Source: Oscillatoria sp. FACHB-1407 (lineage in GTDB: Bacteria > Cyanobacteriota > Cyanobacteriia > Elainellales > Elainellaceae). From it: 64,000 nucleotides of DNA. The notes under the pieces are model-generated. The model saw only the letters and a program-made list of their open reading frames with translations, had not been told where the DNA came from and made no database searches. Both the position numbers and the translations under genes were made by a program. The stretch spans positions 1 through 64,000 of the forward strand of contig NZ_JACJSA010000024.1 of the NCBI RefSeq assembly GCF_014697545.1, given 5' to 3'. Every line of letters begins with the position of its first letter. Position 1 is the first letter of the stretch. This document shows positions 17,404 to 26,279 of the stretch, piece after piece.

Positions 17404-17610
17404 TCAAGTCTTACTCGCTGTCCAGCCTTTTTTCAGCAGTGCCAGGAAGGTTGCAATTCCCTTGGAAAACCCTTCTGGCTCAGGCAAGACGTATTCAGGA
17501 AACTCCTCATAGTGACGCCACGGCTCTAAGTCGTTATGGCGCAAATGCAAGACGCGATCGTCGCCCTCTAACTTCCAGAGCATTTGACCGCCGGTGGGAA
17601 TATCAGCCAT
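17404..17610 (-). CDS. Small hypothetical protein (68 aa) near phycobilisome genes
   Basis: A 68-residue soluble protein (MADIPTGGQMLWKLEGDDRV; LHLRHNDLEPWRHYEEFPEY; VLPEPEGFSKGIATFLALLK). GAGGAGAACC just before the ATG acts as a good ribosome binding site. Many Trp, His and acidic residues and the ordered composition suggest a real protein. No family is recognised. It lies 240 bp upstream of the linker gene on the same strand and could share its promoter. Confidence 0.55.
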   Translation of the reverse strand: MADIPTGGQMLWKLEGDDRVLHLRHNDLEPWRHYEEFPEYVLPEPEGFSKGIATFLALLKKGWTASKT

Positions 17611-18167
17611 GAGGTTCTCCTCTTGAATAAGTAATAATACTCAGTAACAGTGATTTCTCTCAATTCTGCCAGTCTAGTTATTAAATTCTGTAAACTTTGC
17701 TACGTTAATTCTAGACAATTGCGTCGAATTGATATAGGAATAACTCCACTATAGACGCGCCTATTTCAGGACGCCATACTCTAGAGGGGTACTTCTTCAG
17801 CGGGAAAACTTTGGCAGCAAAATAAGGTTAACCTGAGTCTGGGATAAGGATCTTGGCGATTAAAACCACCGCTACAAGCGCAAAACCAACCTGCATCGGT
17901 TCGGCAAACCTTGATTTCCTATAGTTTGCGCAGGCGGACTTTGCTCCCATAGCCGCAATTGATTCGCCAGGTGTTTAACCCGAATTGACGTTAAGGTTAT
18001 ACCAATTTGAATTGGCTTCGCTGCACAGGATTTCGTAAGGGCGTTTCGCGAAACGCCCCTACCCAGTGATCCGCCACAATCAAACATTAAATCGGTATTA
18101 AAAATTGATTCGTCAAAACCCGCATCTTTTAGAGTCCGCGTCGCCAGACTTGGCTCTACAAATACCC
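17611..18167. repeat. Spacer containing two dispersed repeat elements
   Basis: Bases about 17831-17995 are a copy of the repeat with TCTTGGCGATTAAAACC... GCGCAGGCGGACTTTGCTCC... GATTCGCCAGGTGTTTAA, very similar to the copy at 58840-59003. Bases 18001-18062 begin ACCAATTTGAATTGGCTTCG and end in the TTTCGCGAAA palindrome (18035-18062). They match the copy at 42880-42940 over more than 60 bp. The bases 17611-17830 are the leader of the small gene at 17404-17610. Confidence 0.75.
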
Positions 18168-18207
18168 AATAAAAAACAGGTGCAAGGCAACAAAAATGCC
18201 TCACACC
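18168..18207 (-). terminator. Terminator after cpcD
   Basis: On the minus strand GGTGTGAGGCA and TGCCTTGCACC (spanning 18179-18207) pair with a T-rich loop and are followed by TGTTTTTTATT. It lies 22 bp after the cpcD stop and closes the cpcB-A-C-C-D operon. Confidence 0.88.
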
Positions 18208-18228
18208 CGGAAAGGTTTAGAACTGAGC

Positions 18229-18477
18229 TTAACCTTCAGACGTTTCTTGAGCCGTCAGAGGACGAATGTTAACAATTTTGCCTCCCAAACGAGTGATGCG
18301 ACGCATCTCCTCATTCATACGGCGATAGGGAACTTGCAGTAGAATCGTGCTGCTATTCCGAACCGGGTAACTCTGATTTTGAGTTTGGTCGTTTTGCCGC
18401 AACCCTTCGACTTCATAGACAAAGATTCGATTGTCTGCACTGGAAACTGAGTTTCGCATCAAGGCGGACCCTAACAT
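18229..18477 (-). CDS. cpcD: Phycobilisome rod-capping linker CpcD
   Basis: CpcD (82 residues) caps the distal end of phycocyanin rods and limits their length. The sequence is a lone CpcD domain: NRIFVYEVEGLRQNDQTQNQ, then STILLQVPYRRMNEEMRRIT, then RLGGKIVNIRPL. The size is normal. It is the last gene of the operon cpcB-A-C-C-D, 339 bp after the second rod-linker gene and ahead of a strong terminator. This corresponds to cpcD2 in the Fremyella cpc2 operon. Confidence 0.93.
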   Translation of the reverse strand: MLGSALMRNSVSSADNRIFVYEVEGLRQNDQTQNQSYPVRNSSTILLQVPYRRMNEEMRRITRLGGKIVNIRPLTAQETSEG

Positions 18478-18816
18478 AGTGTTTTTTTCTCCTACTGATT
18501 AGGCTTTGGGTAATGATGGGAATGAATGCTTTGATGGATATAGCTTAGGATTGTGAATTTAATAAATCCGCAAACTGTACGGGCGGGTTTAGCAGACCTA
18601 TCTGTGCCCTGTTATAGATTTGACAGCAAAACCCGCCCCTACCCAATACCGAACTTATTTAATTTCCATTCCTTAGGTCTACACTCCATCAAAACATTGC
18701 CTGTTTAAGACAATCAGGCTTGAATTAACTTGAACTTGACGGGCAGTTAAGCCCTAAACACGAGTTTGGGCTAAGGTTTGAGGGGATTAAGACCCATCAA
18801 AATTGTCCCAAAAACA
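18478..18816. other. Leader between the rod linker and cpcD
   Basis: A 339-bp spacer within the cpc operon. Bases about 18570-18645 show a GGGCGGGTTT... AACCCGCCCC inverted pair (18579-18588 with 18629-18638) that could form a processing or attenuating hairpin before cpcD. No gene is seen. Confidence 0.5.
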
Positions 18817-19689
18817 CTATTGTGCAAGGGTAATGCTGGCTACCTTACCACCCAATTTGTTGATTTGCTGGAGGGTATTGGAGAGTTGCTCGTAAGGAAC
18901 AATAAATTCCTTATTGCTGCGACGCACTTTGGGATAGCGAGGCAGGTTGATGCCTGCGACTTCAATCCGATAGAGGCGATCGCTTGACCCTTGAGAGGAG
19001 CGACCAAAGGTGCGAGTCGGTGCAGTGCCCTGCTTAGCGGGTTGGTATGCAAACCCTTCACCCCCACCAGAGGGAGCAACGATCGCCGATGCACTGTTTT
19101 TAGCCAAATCGGTTGCCAGACGAGAGTTCGATCCTGCTAGCTGAGCGCGATCGCTATTAGCATAACCGCGATAGAGGCGGAACATGCGGGTGAAGCCCAC
19201 GGTTCTCTGTCCTACGCCAGTGGTTACTAGATCGCGGTAGTAAGGCACGATCGCATCGCCAAATTTGACATCGTATTCTTCCGAGTCGATATAGGAATCG
19301 ATGTCTGCTTCAAAGCCTTCGTTTTGATAGCGATCGAGGTGTTCGATCACTTCTGCTTCGTCATAGGGTGCCCGTCCCAACAGGTGCTTGAAGTTGAGTT
19401 CAATCACACGAGTTTGGAAGTGGGGATAGAGAAACTTTTTCTTATAAAGCTCAGATTTAGCAACGGCCCGAACAAAGTCCCGCACGGTCAATTGACCATT
19501 GGTTAACAGAGACTCCAACCCGGTGAGACGCTCGGACTCCATCAAGTAGTCATTGCCTAAGACCTGGCGATAGACCGCTCGAATCACTTGCTTAGCATCT
19601 TCCGGAGTCCAATTGGCACGCAATTCAATCGGACGTGCTTCACTAAAAGCCGTGGTTCCCAGACGAGAGGCTGCGGTGGTAATTGGCAC
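18817..19689 (-). CDS. cpcC: Phycocyanin rod linker (CpcC type)
   Basis: This 290-residue rod linker joins phycocyanin hexamers. It has an N-terminal PBS_linker_poly domain (about 20-155: [60 protein letters not shown]). A Gly/Ser-rich linker follows, then a C-terminal CpcD domain (about 235-288: [40 protein letters not shown]). It lies 107 bp after a paralogue, as cpcH2 and cpcI2 do in Fremyella. The TGTGCAAGG near its stop codon is a single L-box-like half site and not a promoter element. Confidence 0.93.
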   Translation of the reverse strand: MPITTAASRLGTTAFSEARPIELRANWTPEDAKQVIRAVYRQVLGNDYLMESERLTGLESLLTNGQLTVRDFVRAVAKSELYKKKFLYPHFQTRVIELNFKHLLGRAPYDEAEVIEHLDRYQNEGFEADIDSYIDSEEYDVKFGDAIVPYYRDLVTTGVGQRTVGFTRMFRLYRGYANSDRAQLAGSNSRLATDLAKNSASAIVAPSGGGEGFAYQPAKQGTAPTRTFGRSSQGSSDRLYRIEVAGINLPRYPKVRRSNKEFIVPYEQLSNTLQQINKLGGKVASITLAQ

Positions 19690-19796
19690 GAAAACTCTCC
19701 TTATCTTCAGTACTATGCAAAATTTAGGTAGGGAGAGAGCGGGTGAAGAAGCTATAACGCTGCATCACCCCCTCACTCCCTGACTCCCAACTCATC

Positions 19797-20612
19797 TCAG
19801 GCAGGAGAGACATTGACGACTCGACTGCCACGTTGATTCAACCGTTGCAGAGTCGGTGTTAGTTGGTCGTAAGCAACGAGATACTCCCGAACACTGCGTC
19901 TGATTTGAGGGGAATTGCCCTGGTTAGCTTGGGTGACACGCACGCGATACAGTTGTCCGCGATCGCCCCCCACTGTACCCACCAGACCCCGACCATTGGA
20001 GGGGGTTTGAATCGGGCTTGCCGCATTACGGGCTAACTCTTGGGTTAACCAGGCAGACTTGTTTTTCCCTTGAGCGCGATCGCTATTGGCATATCCCCGG
20101 TAAATCTGAAACATACGGCTGAAGCCTACTGTTTTTTGACCCCGTTGCGTGGCAAAGCCCCGGTAATAGGGAACAATGGCTTCTCCAAAATTTGTTTCAT
20201 ATTCTAGAGAATCAATATAGGAATTGATTTCTGCCTCGTAGCCCTGTTGGGTATAGAGATCGACGTGGAAGGCAATCTCTGATTCATCGTAAGGAGCACG
20301 TCCCAACAGATGTTTATAATTCAACTCAATAAAGCGGACTTGAGGTGTCGAGTAAAAAAACTTTTGTCGATATAACTCTGATTGTGCAAGAGTTCGGACA
20401 AACTCTCGAATAGTAATATCACCTCGACGCAAAAGCGACTCTGCACTGGTTAAGCGTTCGCTTTGCATCAGGTGATCATTACCAAACACTTGTCGATAAG
20501 CAGCACGAATGGCGGCTTGAACATCCCCTTCTGTCCAGTTGGTTCGCAGTTCTACAGGGGCAGTTCCTACAAATGGCTCAATCCCTAACTGTCTGGCTGC
20601 TACACTCGTCAT
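19797..20612 (-). CDS. cpcC: Phycocyanin rod linker, second paralogue
   Basis: A 271-residue rod linker paralogous to the next gene, with a PBS_linker_poly domain ([40 protein letters not shown]) and a C-terminal CpcD domain ([40 protein letters not shown]). The start is taken at [10 protein letters not shown] (20612), where family members begin. A longer frame to 20699 runs into the intercistronic hairpin. It is the first linker after cpcB-cpcA and probably binds the core-proximal rod disc, with the second linker further out (inference from gene order). Confidence 0.92.
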   Translation of the reverse strand: MTSVAARQLGIEPFVGTAPVELRTNWTEGDVQAAIRAAYRQVFGNDHLMQSERLTSAESLLRRGDITIREFVRTLAQSELYRQKFFYSTPQVRFIELNYKHLLGRAPYDESEIAFHVDLYTQQGYEAEINSYIDSLEYETNFGEAIVPYYRGFATQRGQKTVGFSRMFQIYRGYANSDRAQGKNKSAWLTQELARNAASPIQTPSNGRGLVGTVGGDRGQLYRVRVTQANQGNSPQIRRSVREYLVAYDQLTPTLQRLNQRGSRVVNVSPA

Positions 20613-20655
20613 GACTTCTCCTCCATGTCGATGAAATTTCAACGAGAAAAAGCGT

Positions 20656-20719
20656 GCCCAGAACCCCAAAAACTGTCTATGCCGGAATCCAGCATTCACC
20701 AGCCTTCGTTGTTCTGGGC
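20656..20719 (-). terminator. Intercistronic hairpin after cpcA
   Basis: GCCCAGAAC (20656-20664) pairs with GTTCTGGGC (20711-20719). It lies 14 bp after the cpcA stop codon and probably stabilises the cpcBA transcript while reducing transcription into the linker genes, as in other cpc operons. Confidence 0.7.
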
Positions 20720-20732
20720 AAATCAGAAACCC

Positions 20733-21221
20733 TTAGCTCAGGGCGTTGATAGCGTAGTCGATGTAAGAGTTAGCTTCAACAGCAGGGTCACCACTCAAAC
20801 CGTGGTTTGCTTTGATGTACTTCAGAGCTTCAACGTACCAGCTAGGAGATAGGTCGAAGGTGCGGTTGATTTCAGCCAAGCCGCTGATCAGGTAGTCATC
20901 AATAGGACCAGTACCACCAGCGATTAAGCAGTAAGTGACCATACGGATGTAGTAGCCGATGTCACGTACACACTTGCTCTTACCACGAGAGTCAGAAGCG
21001 TAGTTAGCACCTTGCATCTGAGTGGTGTAGGGGAACTTTTGATAGACTGCGTTAGCTGCACCTTCAGCCAGGCTTTGAGCTTTGCTGCTCAATGCTTTTG
21101 CTGCATCCAAGCTAGCTGCGGCTTGACGGAAGCGACCGAAAGCAACTTGGAGTTCGGTGGAGCTGAGAAACCGTCCTTGAGAATCGGCGGTTGCGACGGC
21201 TTCTGTTAAAGGGGTTTTCAT
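20733..21221 (-). CDS. cpcA: Phycocyanin alpha subunit (cpcB-A-C-C-D copy)
   Basis: A 162-residue alpha subunit beginning [20 protein letters not shown], with the chromophore cysteine in [16 protein letters not shown] and the usual C-terminus. It differs from the other cpcA at several internal positions (for example [15 protein letters not shown] here against [15 protein letters not shown]). It follows its cpcB by 80 bp and is cotranscribed with two rod linkers and cpcD. The L box upstream of the operon suggests red-light-dependent expression. Confidence 0.97.
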   Translation of the reverse strand: MKTPLTEAVATADSQGRFLSSTELQVAFGRFRQAAASLDAAKALSSKAQSLAEGAANAVYQKFPYTTQMQGANYASDSRGKSKCVRDIGYYIRMVTYCLIAGGTGPIDDYLISGLAEINRTFDLSPSWYVEALKYIKANHGLSGDPAVEANSYIDYAINALS

Positions 21222-21301
21222 GTGACTTATTCTCCCAACACGTGTACAAATTTAGACAGCAAATAATGAAAACGAACAAAACAATTCGAGCCAGCTAAGC
21301 C

Positions 21302-21820
21302 TTAGCCCACAGCTGCCGCAGCTTGATCAAAGTAGCTGCTAACTTCAGCCATCAGGGAGCTGCAATCACCACGGGTAACACCATTGGGATCGTTAGCGAT
21401 CGCAATAGCGGCTTCTTTCATCTTTTGCACGCCAGTAGCAACGGAACCACCGGGAACGCCCAGTGCCAAGTAGGTTTCACGCAGACCATTGAGGCAGCGA
21501 TCGTTGAGAACGCTAGCGTCACCCGCGAAGATGGCATAGGTCACGTAACGCAGGATGATTTCCATGTCGCGCAAGCAAGCAGCCATGCGACGGTTGGTGT
21601 AAGCATTTCCGCCCGGTTGAATCAACTGGGGTTGCTCTTCGAACAATGCACGAGCTGCATTAGCAACGATTGTGGATGCGTTGCCAGTAATGCGGTTAAC
21701 AACATCCATGCGCTTGCTGCCATCAGATACGAGCTTTTTCAATGCATCGATTTCAGCATCGCTGACATAAGCACCACGGGTATCTGCTTGAGAGACTACT
21801 TTAGTAAAAGCGTCGAGCAT
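21302..21820 (-). CDS. cpcB: Phycocyanin beta subunit, first gene of the L-box operon
   Basis: This 172-residue beta subunit starts [20 protein letters not shown] at 21820; longer in-frame extensions up to 21895 do not match the family. Chromophore cysteines lie in [16 protein letters not shown] and [14 protein letters not shown]. It differs from the 15021-15539 copy in the N-terminal helices ([20 protein letters not shown] here). Its long leader (about 440 nt from the predicted start) and an upstream L box mark it as the counterpart of cpcB2 in Fremyella. Confidence 0.97.
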   Translation of the reverse strand: MLDAFTKVVSQADTRGAYVSDAEIDALKKLVSDGSKRMDVVNRITGNASTIVANAARALFEEQPQLIQPGGNAYTNRRMAACLRDMEIILRYVTYAIFAGDASVLNDRCLNGLRETYLALGVPGGSVATGVQKMKEAAIAIANDPNGVTRGDCSSLMAEVSSYFDQAAAAVG

Positions 21821-22264
21821 TCCAGCATCTCCTAATAATTTTGAGATTATTGAGTACACATGGTTCTCAAAGCGTGACTGAATTGATTTACTCACCGTTA
21901 AGTGACCACTTTGACAGGCTAAAGGAGCAGATCAATTCGCCTTTAGTCAGGTTGATAAACTTGACCAAAGTTTAGGAAGAACTCCCAGCGAACTATCTGA
22001 TTTCGATTAGTTATCAGTTAGTCAATCAATATTGTGAATACTCAAGACAGTCTTTCAAAATTCACAGTGCAGTCCAATCAAATCTGCTTTAGAAAATCTC
22101 AATTTTCAGAACAGATTTGCGATCGCCTTAAAGTTTTTTTACTATTCAAAGCGGTTTAGTCGGACTACTAAAACCAGTGAAATGGTATGCAATGAATTTT
22201 GAAAAAATTGAACCTTTGTTCATTAAAGAATCAATGGTTTCTGTGCTTTGTGAACTTGATTTTG

Positions 22265-22298
22265 ATTAAAGCAACCTTAATGTGCAAATTTTGTGCAA
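22265..22298 (-). promoter_or_regulatory. RcaC L box and -10 element of the cpc operon
   Basis: Reading the minus strand, TTGCACA (22298-22292), AAAT, TTGCACA (22287-22281) exactly fits the L box TTGCACA-N4-TTGCACA bound by RcaC in Fremyella diplosiphon upstream of its red-light genes. Ten bases downstream is TTTAAT (22270-22265), a fair -10 element. That is the spacing seen when an OmpR-type activator replaces the -35 box. No other perfect L box was found in the intergenic regions I checked. An RcaC-like gene lies 2 kb away. Confidence 0.88.
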
Positions 22299-22648
22299 AT
22301 TTGCAGCGGGAATCTGAATAGTAAGTTACGAAATATTAAAGGATGCCTCTATCCCAGGTACGATACATATTTCGGCGGCGTTACGTTCCTGGTTTTTACG
22401 GTAACAACTGTTAACAAGTGTTACTTTAGTTTACATTTGTTCAATTATAGTACGCTCAAATCACCCACGAGATGGATGATGCTTACAAATCGCTTGGACT
22501 GGCGATAGGCAGTGCTTATATAAATGAGTAACTATACCTAAAAGGCTTTAGTTTACTAATCAGGTTTAGAGCGTGAAATGCTGACTCATTTCAGTGACTC
22601 GCAACGGGTCAGTCAATCAGAATTGTTTCAATTCTTAAGGTTTATTTT

Positions 22649-22786
22649 ATGAGTTTGCCGCTCGAAAATTGGTATAGAGTGCTACACACAAAGCTAGAAA
22701 CAAGCACGTGGGGGCTGCATCCCGTCTTAACTTCTGAGAGTACTGCTACACAACAATTTGCAGACCAATTTGATTGTGGCGGCTGA
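22649..22786 (+). CDS. Possible 45-residue hypothetical protein
   Basis: From an ATG at 22649, preceded by TTAAGG at 22635-22640, the plus strand encodes 45 residues (MSLPLENWYRVLHTKLETST, then WGLHPVLTSESTATQQFADQ) to a TGA. The composition looks protein-like and there is a fair ribosome binding site. The region is otherwise repeat-rich and no family is recognised, so it may be spurious. Confidence 0.33.
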   Translation: MSLPLENWYRVLHTKLETSTWGLHPVLTSESTATQQFADQFDCGG

Positions 22787-22829
22787 AACCATCAAAATCC
22801 TGGTGTTTCTGATCCAATCTATGAATTTC

Positions 22830-22857
22830 GTAGGGGCGTTTCGCGAAACGCCCCTAC
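22830..22857. repeat. Dispersed palindrome with TTTCGCGAAA core
   Basis: A perfect 28-bp palindrome (arms GTAGGGGCGTTTCG) with flanking sequence shared with 3395-3487 (CAACGGTGATTAGT and GAGAATCAT...CAGCAACG). Other copies of the core are at 18035-18062 and 42913-42940. Confidence 0.85.
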
Positions 22858-22955
22858 AACGGTGATTAGTTTTTGAGAATCATATCGGCACTCAGCAACG
22901 TCAAAATCCTTATCCCGAATTCACCAGGCTCGACGCAGTTATAGCAACCCTAAAT

Positions 22956-23000
22956 GATTTGTGAAAGTGCCCGCCCGATGGGTGGGCACTTTCACAAATC
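22956..23000. repeat. Long hairpin, 21-bp stem
   Basis: GATTTGTGAAAGTGCCCGCC... pairs with ...GGCACTTTCACAAATC over 21 bp, with one mismatch and a 3-base loop. A partial second TTTCACAAATC follows at 23009-23019. It may be a small palindromic mobile element or act as a terminator for transcripts reaching this region. Confidence 0.75.
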
Positions 23001-23272
23001 ACCTTTTTCACAAATCAGATAGGACTGCTATATACCAATCAAATGGGGGGATGCATCAAATCAGATACCCCCTTATAGCCCCCCTTGGTAAGGACGACAA
23101 CAGCCAGGGGTTCAATAAAACACATCTTCATATAAAAACGGTATTAGATACCCCAAACCCTCTAAAAAAGGAGATTTCCAGAATTTCCTTCTTTTCAAGG
23201 CTACGGTAGCAACACAAGTCTTCACAGCCCCCTACATCCCCAAAAATGGATTCATGTTCTTCAGAGGTTGGT

Positions 23273-24007
23273 TCAAACCGTTACGTAATCAAACAACATG
23301 GTTGTCATATAACGCTCAGTCCACTCTGTACCAAAAGACTTTTCCAGGACTCGTCGCGTCTTGTCATTTTGTTGTTGTTTGGTGCAATAGTTTTGTTGCC
23401 CGACAAGCACATTTTTGATATCGGGCTGTGCTGTCAGCGGTGTTTCCGTTGTCGCGATTTGACAATGAAGTATCAGGAACTGACGCACTCGATTGAGAAA
23501 CTGATCTTCCTCTTCAGTGTTCATCGGACGGATAAACAAACAAAATTCTGAGAAGATGTCGCCCCATTCCGGCAGAGCACGGGGCTGAGAAAAGTGTGGT
23601 TTGGGTAACTCGGATAACCCTTGGTGATAGCGATGGGGCAGGGTGCGATCGCGGCTGATAGGAGATAGATCGGCGATCGCCGCACTAATTCCTCCTCGCT
23701 GACTGCCAACCAAATCAGTCCCAAAGATAGGGATGGCGTATTCGGGCTTGGGAAACATGACACAGTGTAAGATATCAAGCCCATTACCCACCTGAGCCAG
23801 TTCTAAATGCAACTTGCGAAATTGGGGAGTTTGATAACAGTGGTTTTCGATCGTTAACCGTTCGCCTTCAAGACTGCCTTCGATATATCCCAGGTCTTCT
23901 GGTACGACATAGGGTGAGAGATCCAGATATTGGTGCCAAACCTCTTCGATACAATCCGCCAGTCGGTGAATCAGAGGATGTTGGTTATTTCTTATTGACC
24001 CTTGCAT
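23273..24007 (-). CDS. pcyA: Phycocyanobilin:ferredoxin oxidoreductase
   Basis: PcyA reduces biliverdin IXalpha by four electrons, with ferredoxin, to phycocyanobilin, the chromophore attached to the phycocyanins encoded nearby. The 244-residue sequence has all core motifs: CYQTPQFRKLHLELAQVGNG, LDILHCVMFPKPEYAIPIFG, ISAAIADLSP, FSQPRALPEWGDIFSEFCLF and KQQQNDKTRRVLEKSFGTEW. The catalytic residues are Glu69, His81 and Asp98, each shifted by seven from Glu76/His88/Asp105 of the Synechocystis enzyme (numbers recalled). It lies between the RcaC-like gene and the cpc operon. In Fremyella pcyA is also under RcaC control, but I see no L box directly upstream here. Confidence 0.96.
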   Translation of the reverse strand: MQGSIRNNQHPLIHRLADCIEEVWHQYLDLSPYVVPEDLGYIEGSLEGERLTIENHCYQTPQFRKLHLELAQVGNGLDILHCVMFPKPEYAIPIFGTDLVGSQRGGISAAIADLSPISRDRTLPHRYHQGLSELPKPHFSQPRALPEWGDIFSEFCLFIRPMNTEEEDQFLNRVRQFLILHCQIATTETPLTAQPDIKNVLVGQQNYCTKQQQNDKTRRVLEKSFGTEWTERYMTTMLFDYVTV

Positions 24008-24286
24008 GGTGATAAATAGCTTTGATGAAGTGATTTGATGGAGTGATTTATAGGTGCTTCTAACTTCCCTGGACTTGGAGACTTTAAAGTTCGGAAGCCT
24101 TCAGATTTAGGGGTTTGAAAATTATAGCCTTGGTCAGAAAGCTTAAGACAAAGGCAATGACTCAACCCCGGATGCTGGGCAAGCTTCCTGACTCACCTCC
24201 GCTCCATCGAATGTGGCTACGGCTATAAAACAGAGAATGGGGTTATCAGTTCACACTCTGATTTGTCTCTGGTTTGTCAGTGAGCC

Positions 24287-26272
24287 TCAACCTGCCCAGG
24301 CTTTAACCCGTTGTAAGCGGCTTAGAATTCGATTTGCCAGTTCGCCTCCCATCAACGGCTTACACAGATAGTCATCGGCACCAGCAGCAAACGCTTGTTG
24401 CTGATGGGTTGAGTCGGTTAAGACACTTAGAAATAATACAGGTAATCGTTGCCAGTGGGGGTCATTGCGAATCATCTGACACAGTTCAAACCCATTGATC
24501 TCTGGCAGGTTGACATCTAAAACCAGTACATCTGGCACAACCGCTTGTAAGACCGTCCAGAATTGTTGTGGATCGGCAAGGGTTGTGACCTTAAACCCCC
24601 AGGGTTTCAACAACGTTGGTAGGGTGCGTAACCAATGCTGATCGTCGTCAACAATCATGACCTTGGGAGCTAACTTCGATCGCCTCATTAAGTTGACCGC
24701 AGCGGTCATCGCTTGCTCTGGTGACGTTGAGTGGTCTAAAAAGAGTTTGCCTCCACGTCGCGCCACCTCCAGACGATCGCCAGTCCTTAGGCGATCGCCC
24801 ATCACCACAATTGGCACCGTTGGATATCGCTGAGTGCAAGGTTGCACATACTGCAAGAACGGATGGGGTTGAGACACCTCACCGATCTCACTGGGCTTGG
24901 TTAAATGGTCAGGCAGACGCAACAGGAGCAGATCGGGCGGTTGTCCCGCGACATCGATCGCCATTTCTAAAGCTGTCAACGTGCTATCCAGTTCTAGCGG
25001 AGACACGATCTCGACCTGGATGCCGCGACTGCTGGCGATCGCCCCCATTGCCTGGTTAAAGGCATCTTCTGCGCTAACAAGTAGAAGCAGCGGCGAGTGT
25101 CCTTGGGGCACTTGGGATAATTGAATTTGAGTTGCAGATTGAATCACCTGCTGCAACTCAACCATGAGATGATGCATCAGAGGTGCCTGGTTTGGGTGCA
25201 GCGCATCCTGGCTGCCCAGCCAGTGTTCGAGTTGACGAGCCAGATGGACTGCCTTGTGCAAACCAAAGATGCTCAATGTTCCTGCCAGTTTGTGTGCCAG
25301 TTGTTGAGCCTGAGCTTGATGATGGGGAGCAAGGCGATCGGCATGGAGGGCTTGAATCGCTTCAAACAGAGCTTTGACCTGTTCCAGGCTGGTGGGTTTG
25401 GTTGTGCTCCAAACGTCATTGAGAAATGCCACGTATTGCTGTTGGGCATCGGCTGAGTAGGGATCAACCAGAGGAGCCGTGTCCTCTGTCGCTGAAGAAT
25501 CTGTTCCTAGCTGCGAGGAAGATGCCCAGTTGGAGTCAGGGTGGGGCGATCGCGAAGATGGCTCCGTTGCCGCAGGAGATGAAGCCGAGGCATCAGGTTG
25601 AATCGCCTTGAGGTAATAACCCCGCCCATGCATGGTGGCGATGAAATCATGGGGCGCACCGACTGCCACTAACTTGTTGCGAACTCGTCGAATGTGCGAT
25701 CGCACCGTTGCCTCCGAAGGAAACGCCTCCGACGACCACAGGTGATCCAAAATCTCCTCCGTGCTAAACACATGCTGGCTATCCCGCAACATCAGCTCTA
25801 GCAGTTCATATTCTTTGGTTGTCAGAGCCAGCGGTTGCCCCTTGTAAGTCACCTCACACGTACTGGGATTCAAAATCAAATCGCCCCAGGTCAGCAACGG
25901 AAAGGGATTGTTACTCCCCCGTCGCAACAACGCCCGAATCCGAGCGGTTAACTCAGTTTGGTCACAGGTTTTCACCACATAGTCATCAGCACCCGCATCC
26001 AACCCCTGCACCTTAGCGGTATTAGTATCCTGCGCCGTGAGCAACATAATTGGGGTTGCGTAGCCCTCCGTCCGAAATCGTTTGCACAAACTGATGCCAT
26101 CTACTTTGGGCAATACGACATCCATCAGCATCAAGTCATATTCAAAGGTGGAGCCATACGTCCAACCCATCTCGCCATCCTTGACGCTGTCAACGATATA
26201 TTGCTGAGCTTTCAACATTCTGGTGAGCACTTTAATGAAAGCATCATCATCTTCAATCAGCAAAATTTTCAT
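24287..26272 (-). CDS. rcaC: RcaC-like response regulator (receiver-DNA binding-HPt-receiver)
   Basis: The 661-residue protein from MKILLIEDDDAF (26272) has four modules. An N-terminal receiver has Asp51 in YDLMLMDVVLPK. An OmpR-type winged helix follows (about 125-222: LTTKEYELLELMLRDSQHVF; ATVRSHIRRVRNKLVAVGAP; IATMHGRGYYLK). Next is a Pro/Ser linker and an HPt domain with His327 in QLAHKLAGTLSIFG. A C-terminal receiver has Asp586 in DVLVLDVNLPEINGFE. This is the architecture and approximate length of RcaC, the type III chromatic acclimation regulator that binds the L box; Asp51 is also its known phosphorylation site. It starts 8 bp after the rcaF-like stop codon in a three-gene operon. The adjacent L box and pcyA support the assignment. 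Confidence 0.9.
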   Translation of the reverse strand: MKILLIEDDDAFIKVLTRMLKAQQYIVDSVKDGEMGWTYGSTFEYDLMLMDVVLPKVDGISLCKRFRTEGYATPIMLLTAQDTNTAKVQGLDAGADDYVVKTCDQTELTARIRALLRRGSNNPFPLLTWGDLILNPSTCEVTYKGQPLALTTKEYELLELMLRDSQHVFSTEEILDHLWSSEAFPSEATVRSHIRRVRNKLVAVGAPHDFIATMHGRGYYLKAIQPDASASSPAATEPSSRSPHPDSNWASSSQLGTDSSATEDTAPLVDPYSADAQQQYVAFLNDVWSTTKPTSLEQVKALFEAIQALHADRLAPHHQAQAQQLAHKLAGTLSIFGLHKAVHLARQLEHWLGSQDALHPNQAPLMHHLMVELQQVIQSATQIQLSQVPQGHSPLLLLVSAEDAFNQAMGAIASSRGIQVEIVSPLELDSTLTALEMAIDVAGQPPDLLLLRLPDHLTKPSEIGEVSQPHPFLQYVQPCTQRYPTVPIVVMGDRLRTGDRLEVARRGGKLFLDHSTSPEQAMTAAVNLMRRSKLAPKVMIVDDDQHWLRTLPTLLKPWGFKVTTLADPQQFWTVLQAVVPDVLVLDVNLPEINGFELCQMIRNDPHWQRLPVLFLSVLTDSTHQQQAFAAGADDYLCKPLMGGELANRILSRLQRVKAWAG

Positions 26273-26279
26273 CGCTCGG

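Larger units (their letters stand above)
21821..23272. other. Long control and repeat region between cpcB and pcyA
   Basis: This 1.45-kb stretch contains, in order, the long AT-rich cpcB leader (21821-22260) and the L box with its -10 (22265-22298). Next are a possible 45-residue gene (22649-22786), a TTTCGCGAAA palindrome with flanks (about 22808-22900) and a strong 21-bp-stem hairpin (22956-23000). Repeat debris with runs of CCCCCC and GGGGGG follows (23040-23110). The last part, before 23273, is downstream of pcyA. Confidence 0.7.

Noticed and set aside
18813-18825. TGTGCAA near the cpcC stop codon as a second L box
   Set aside because: Only a single half site is present without the second TTGCACA at four bases, and it lies inside coding sequence.
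24008-24286. Search for an L box upstream of pcyA
   Set aside because: No TTGCACA repeat is present on either strand in this gap, although Fremyella pcyA has one; pcyA here may be expressed from the upstream regulator operon or another promoter.
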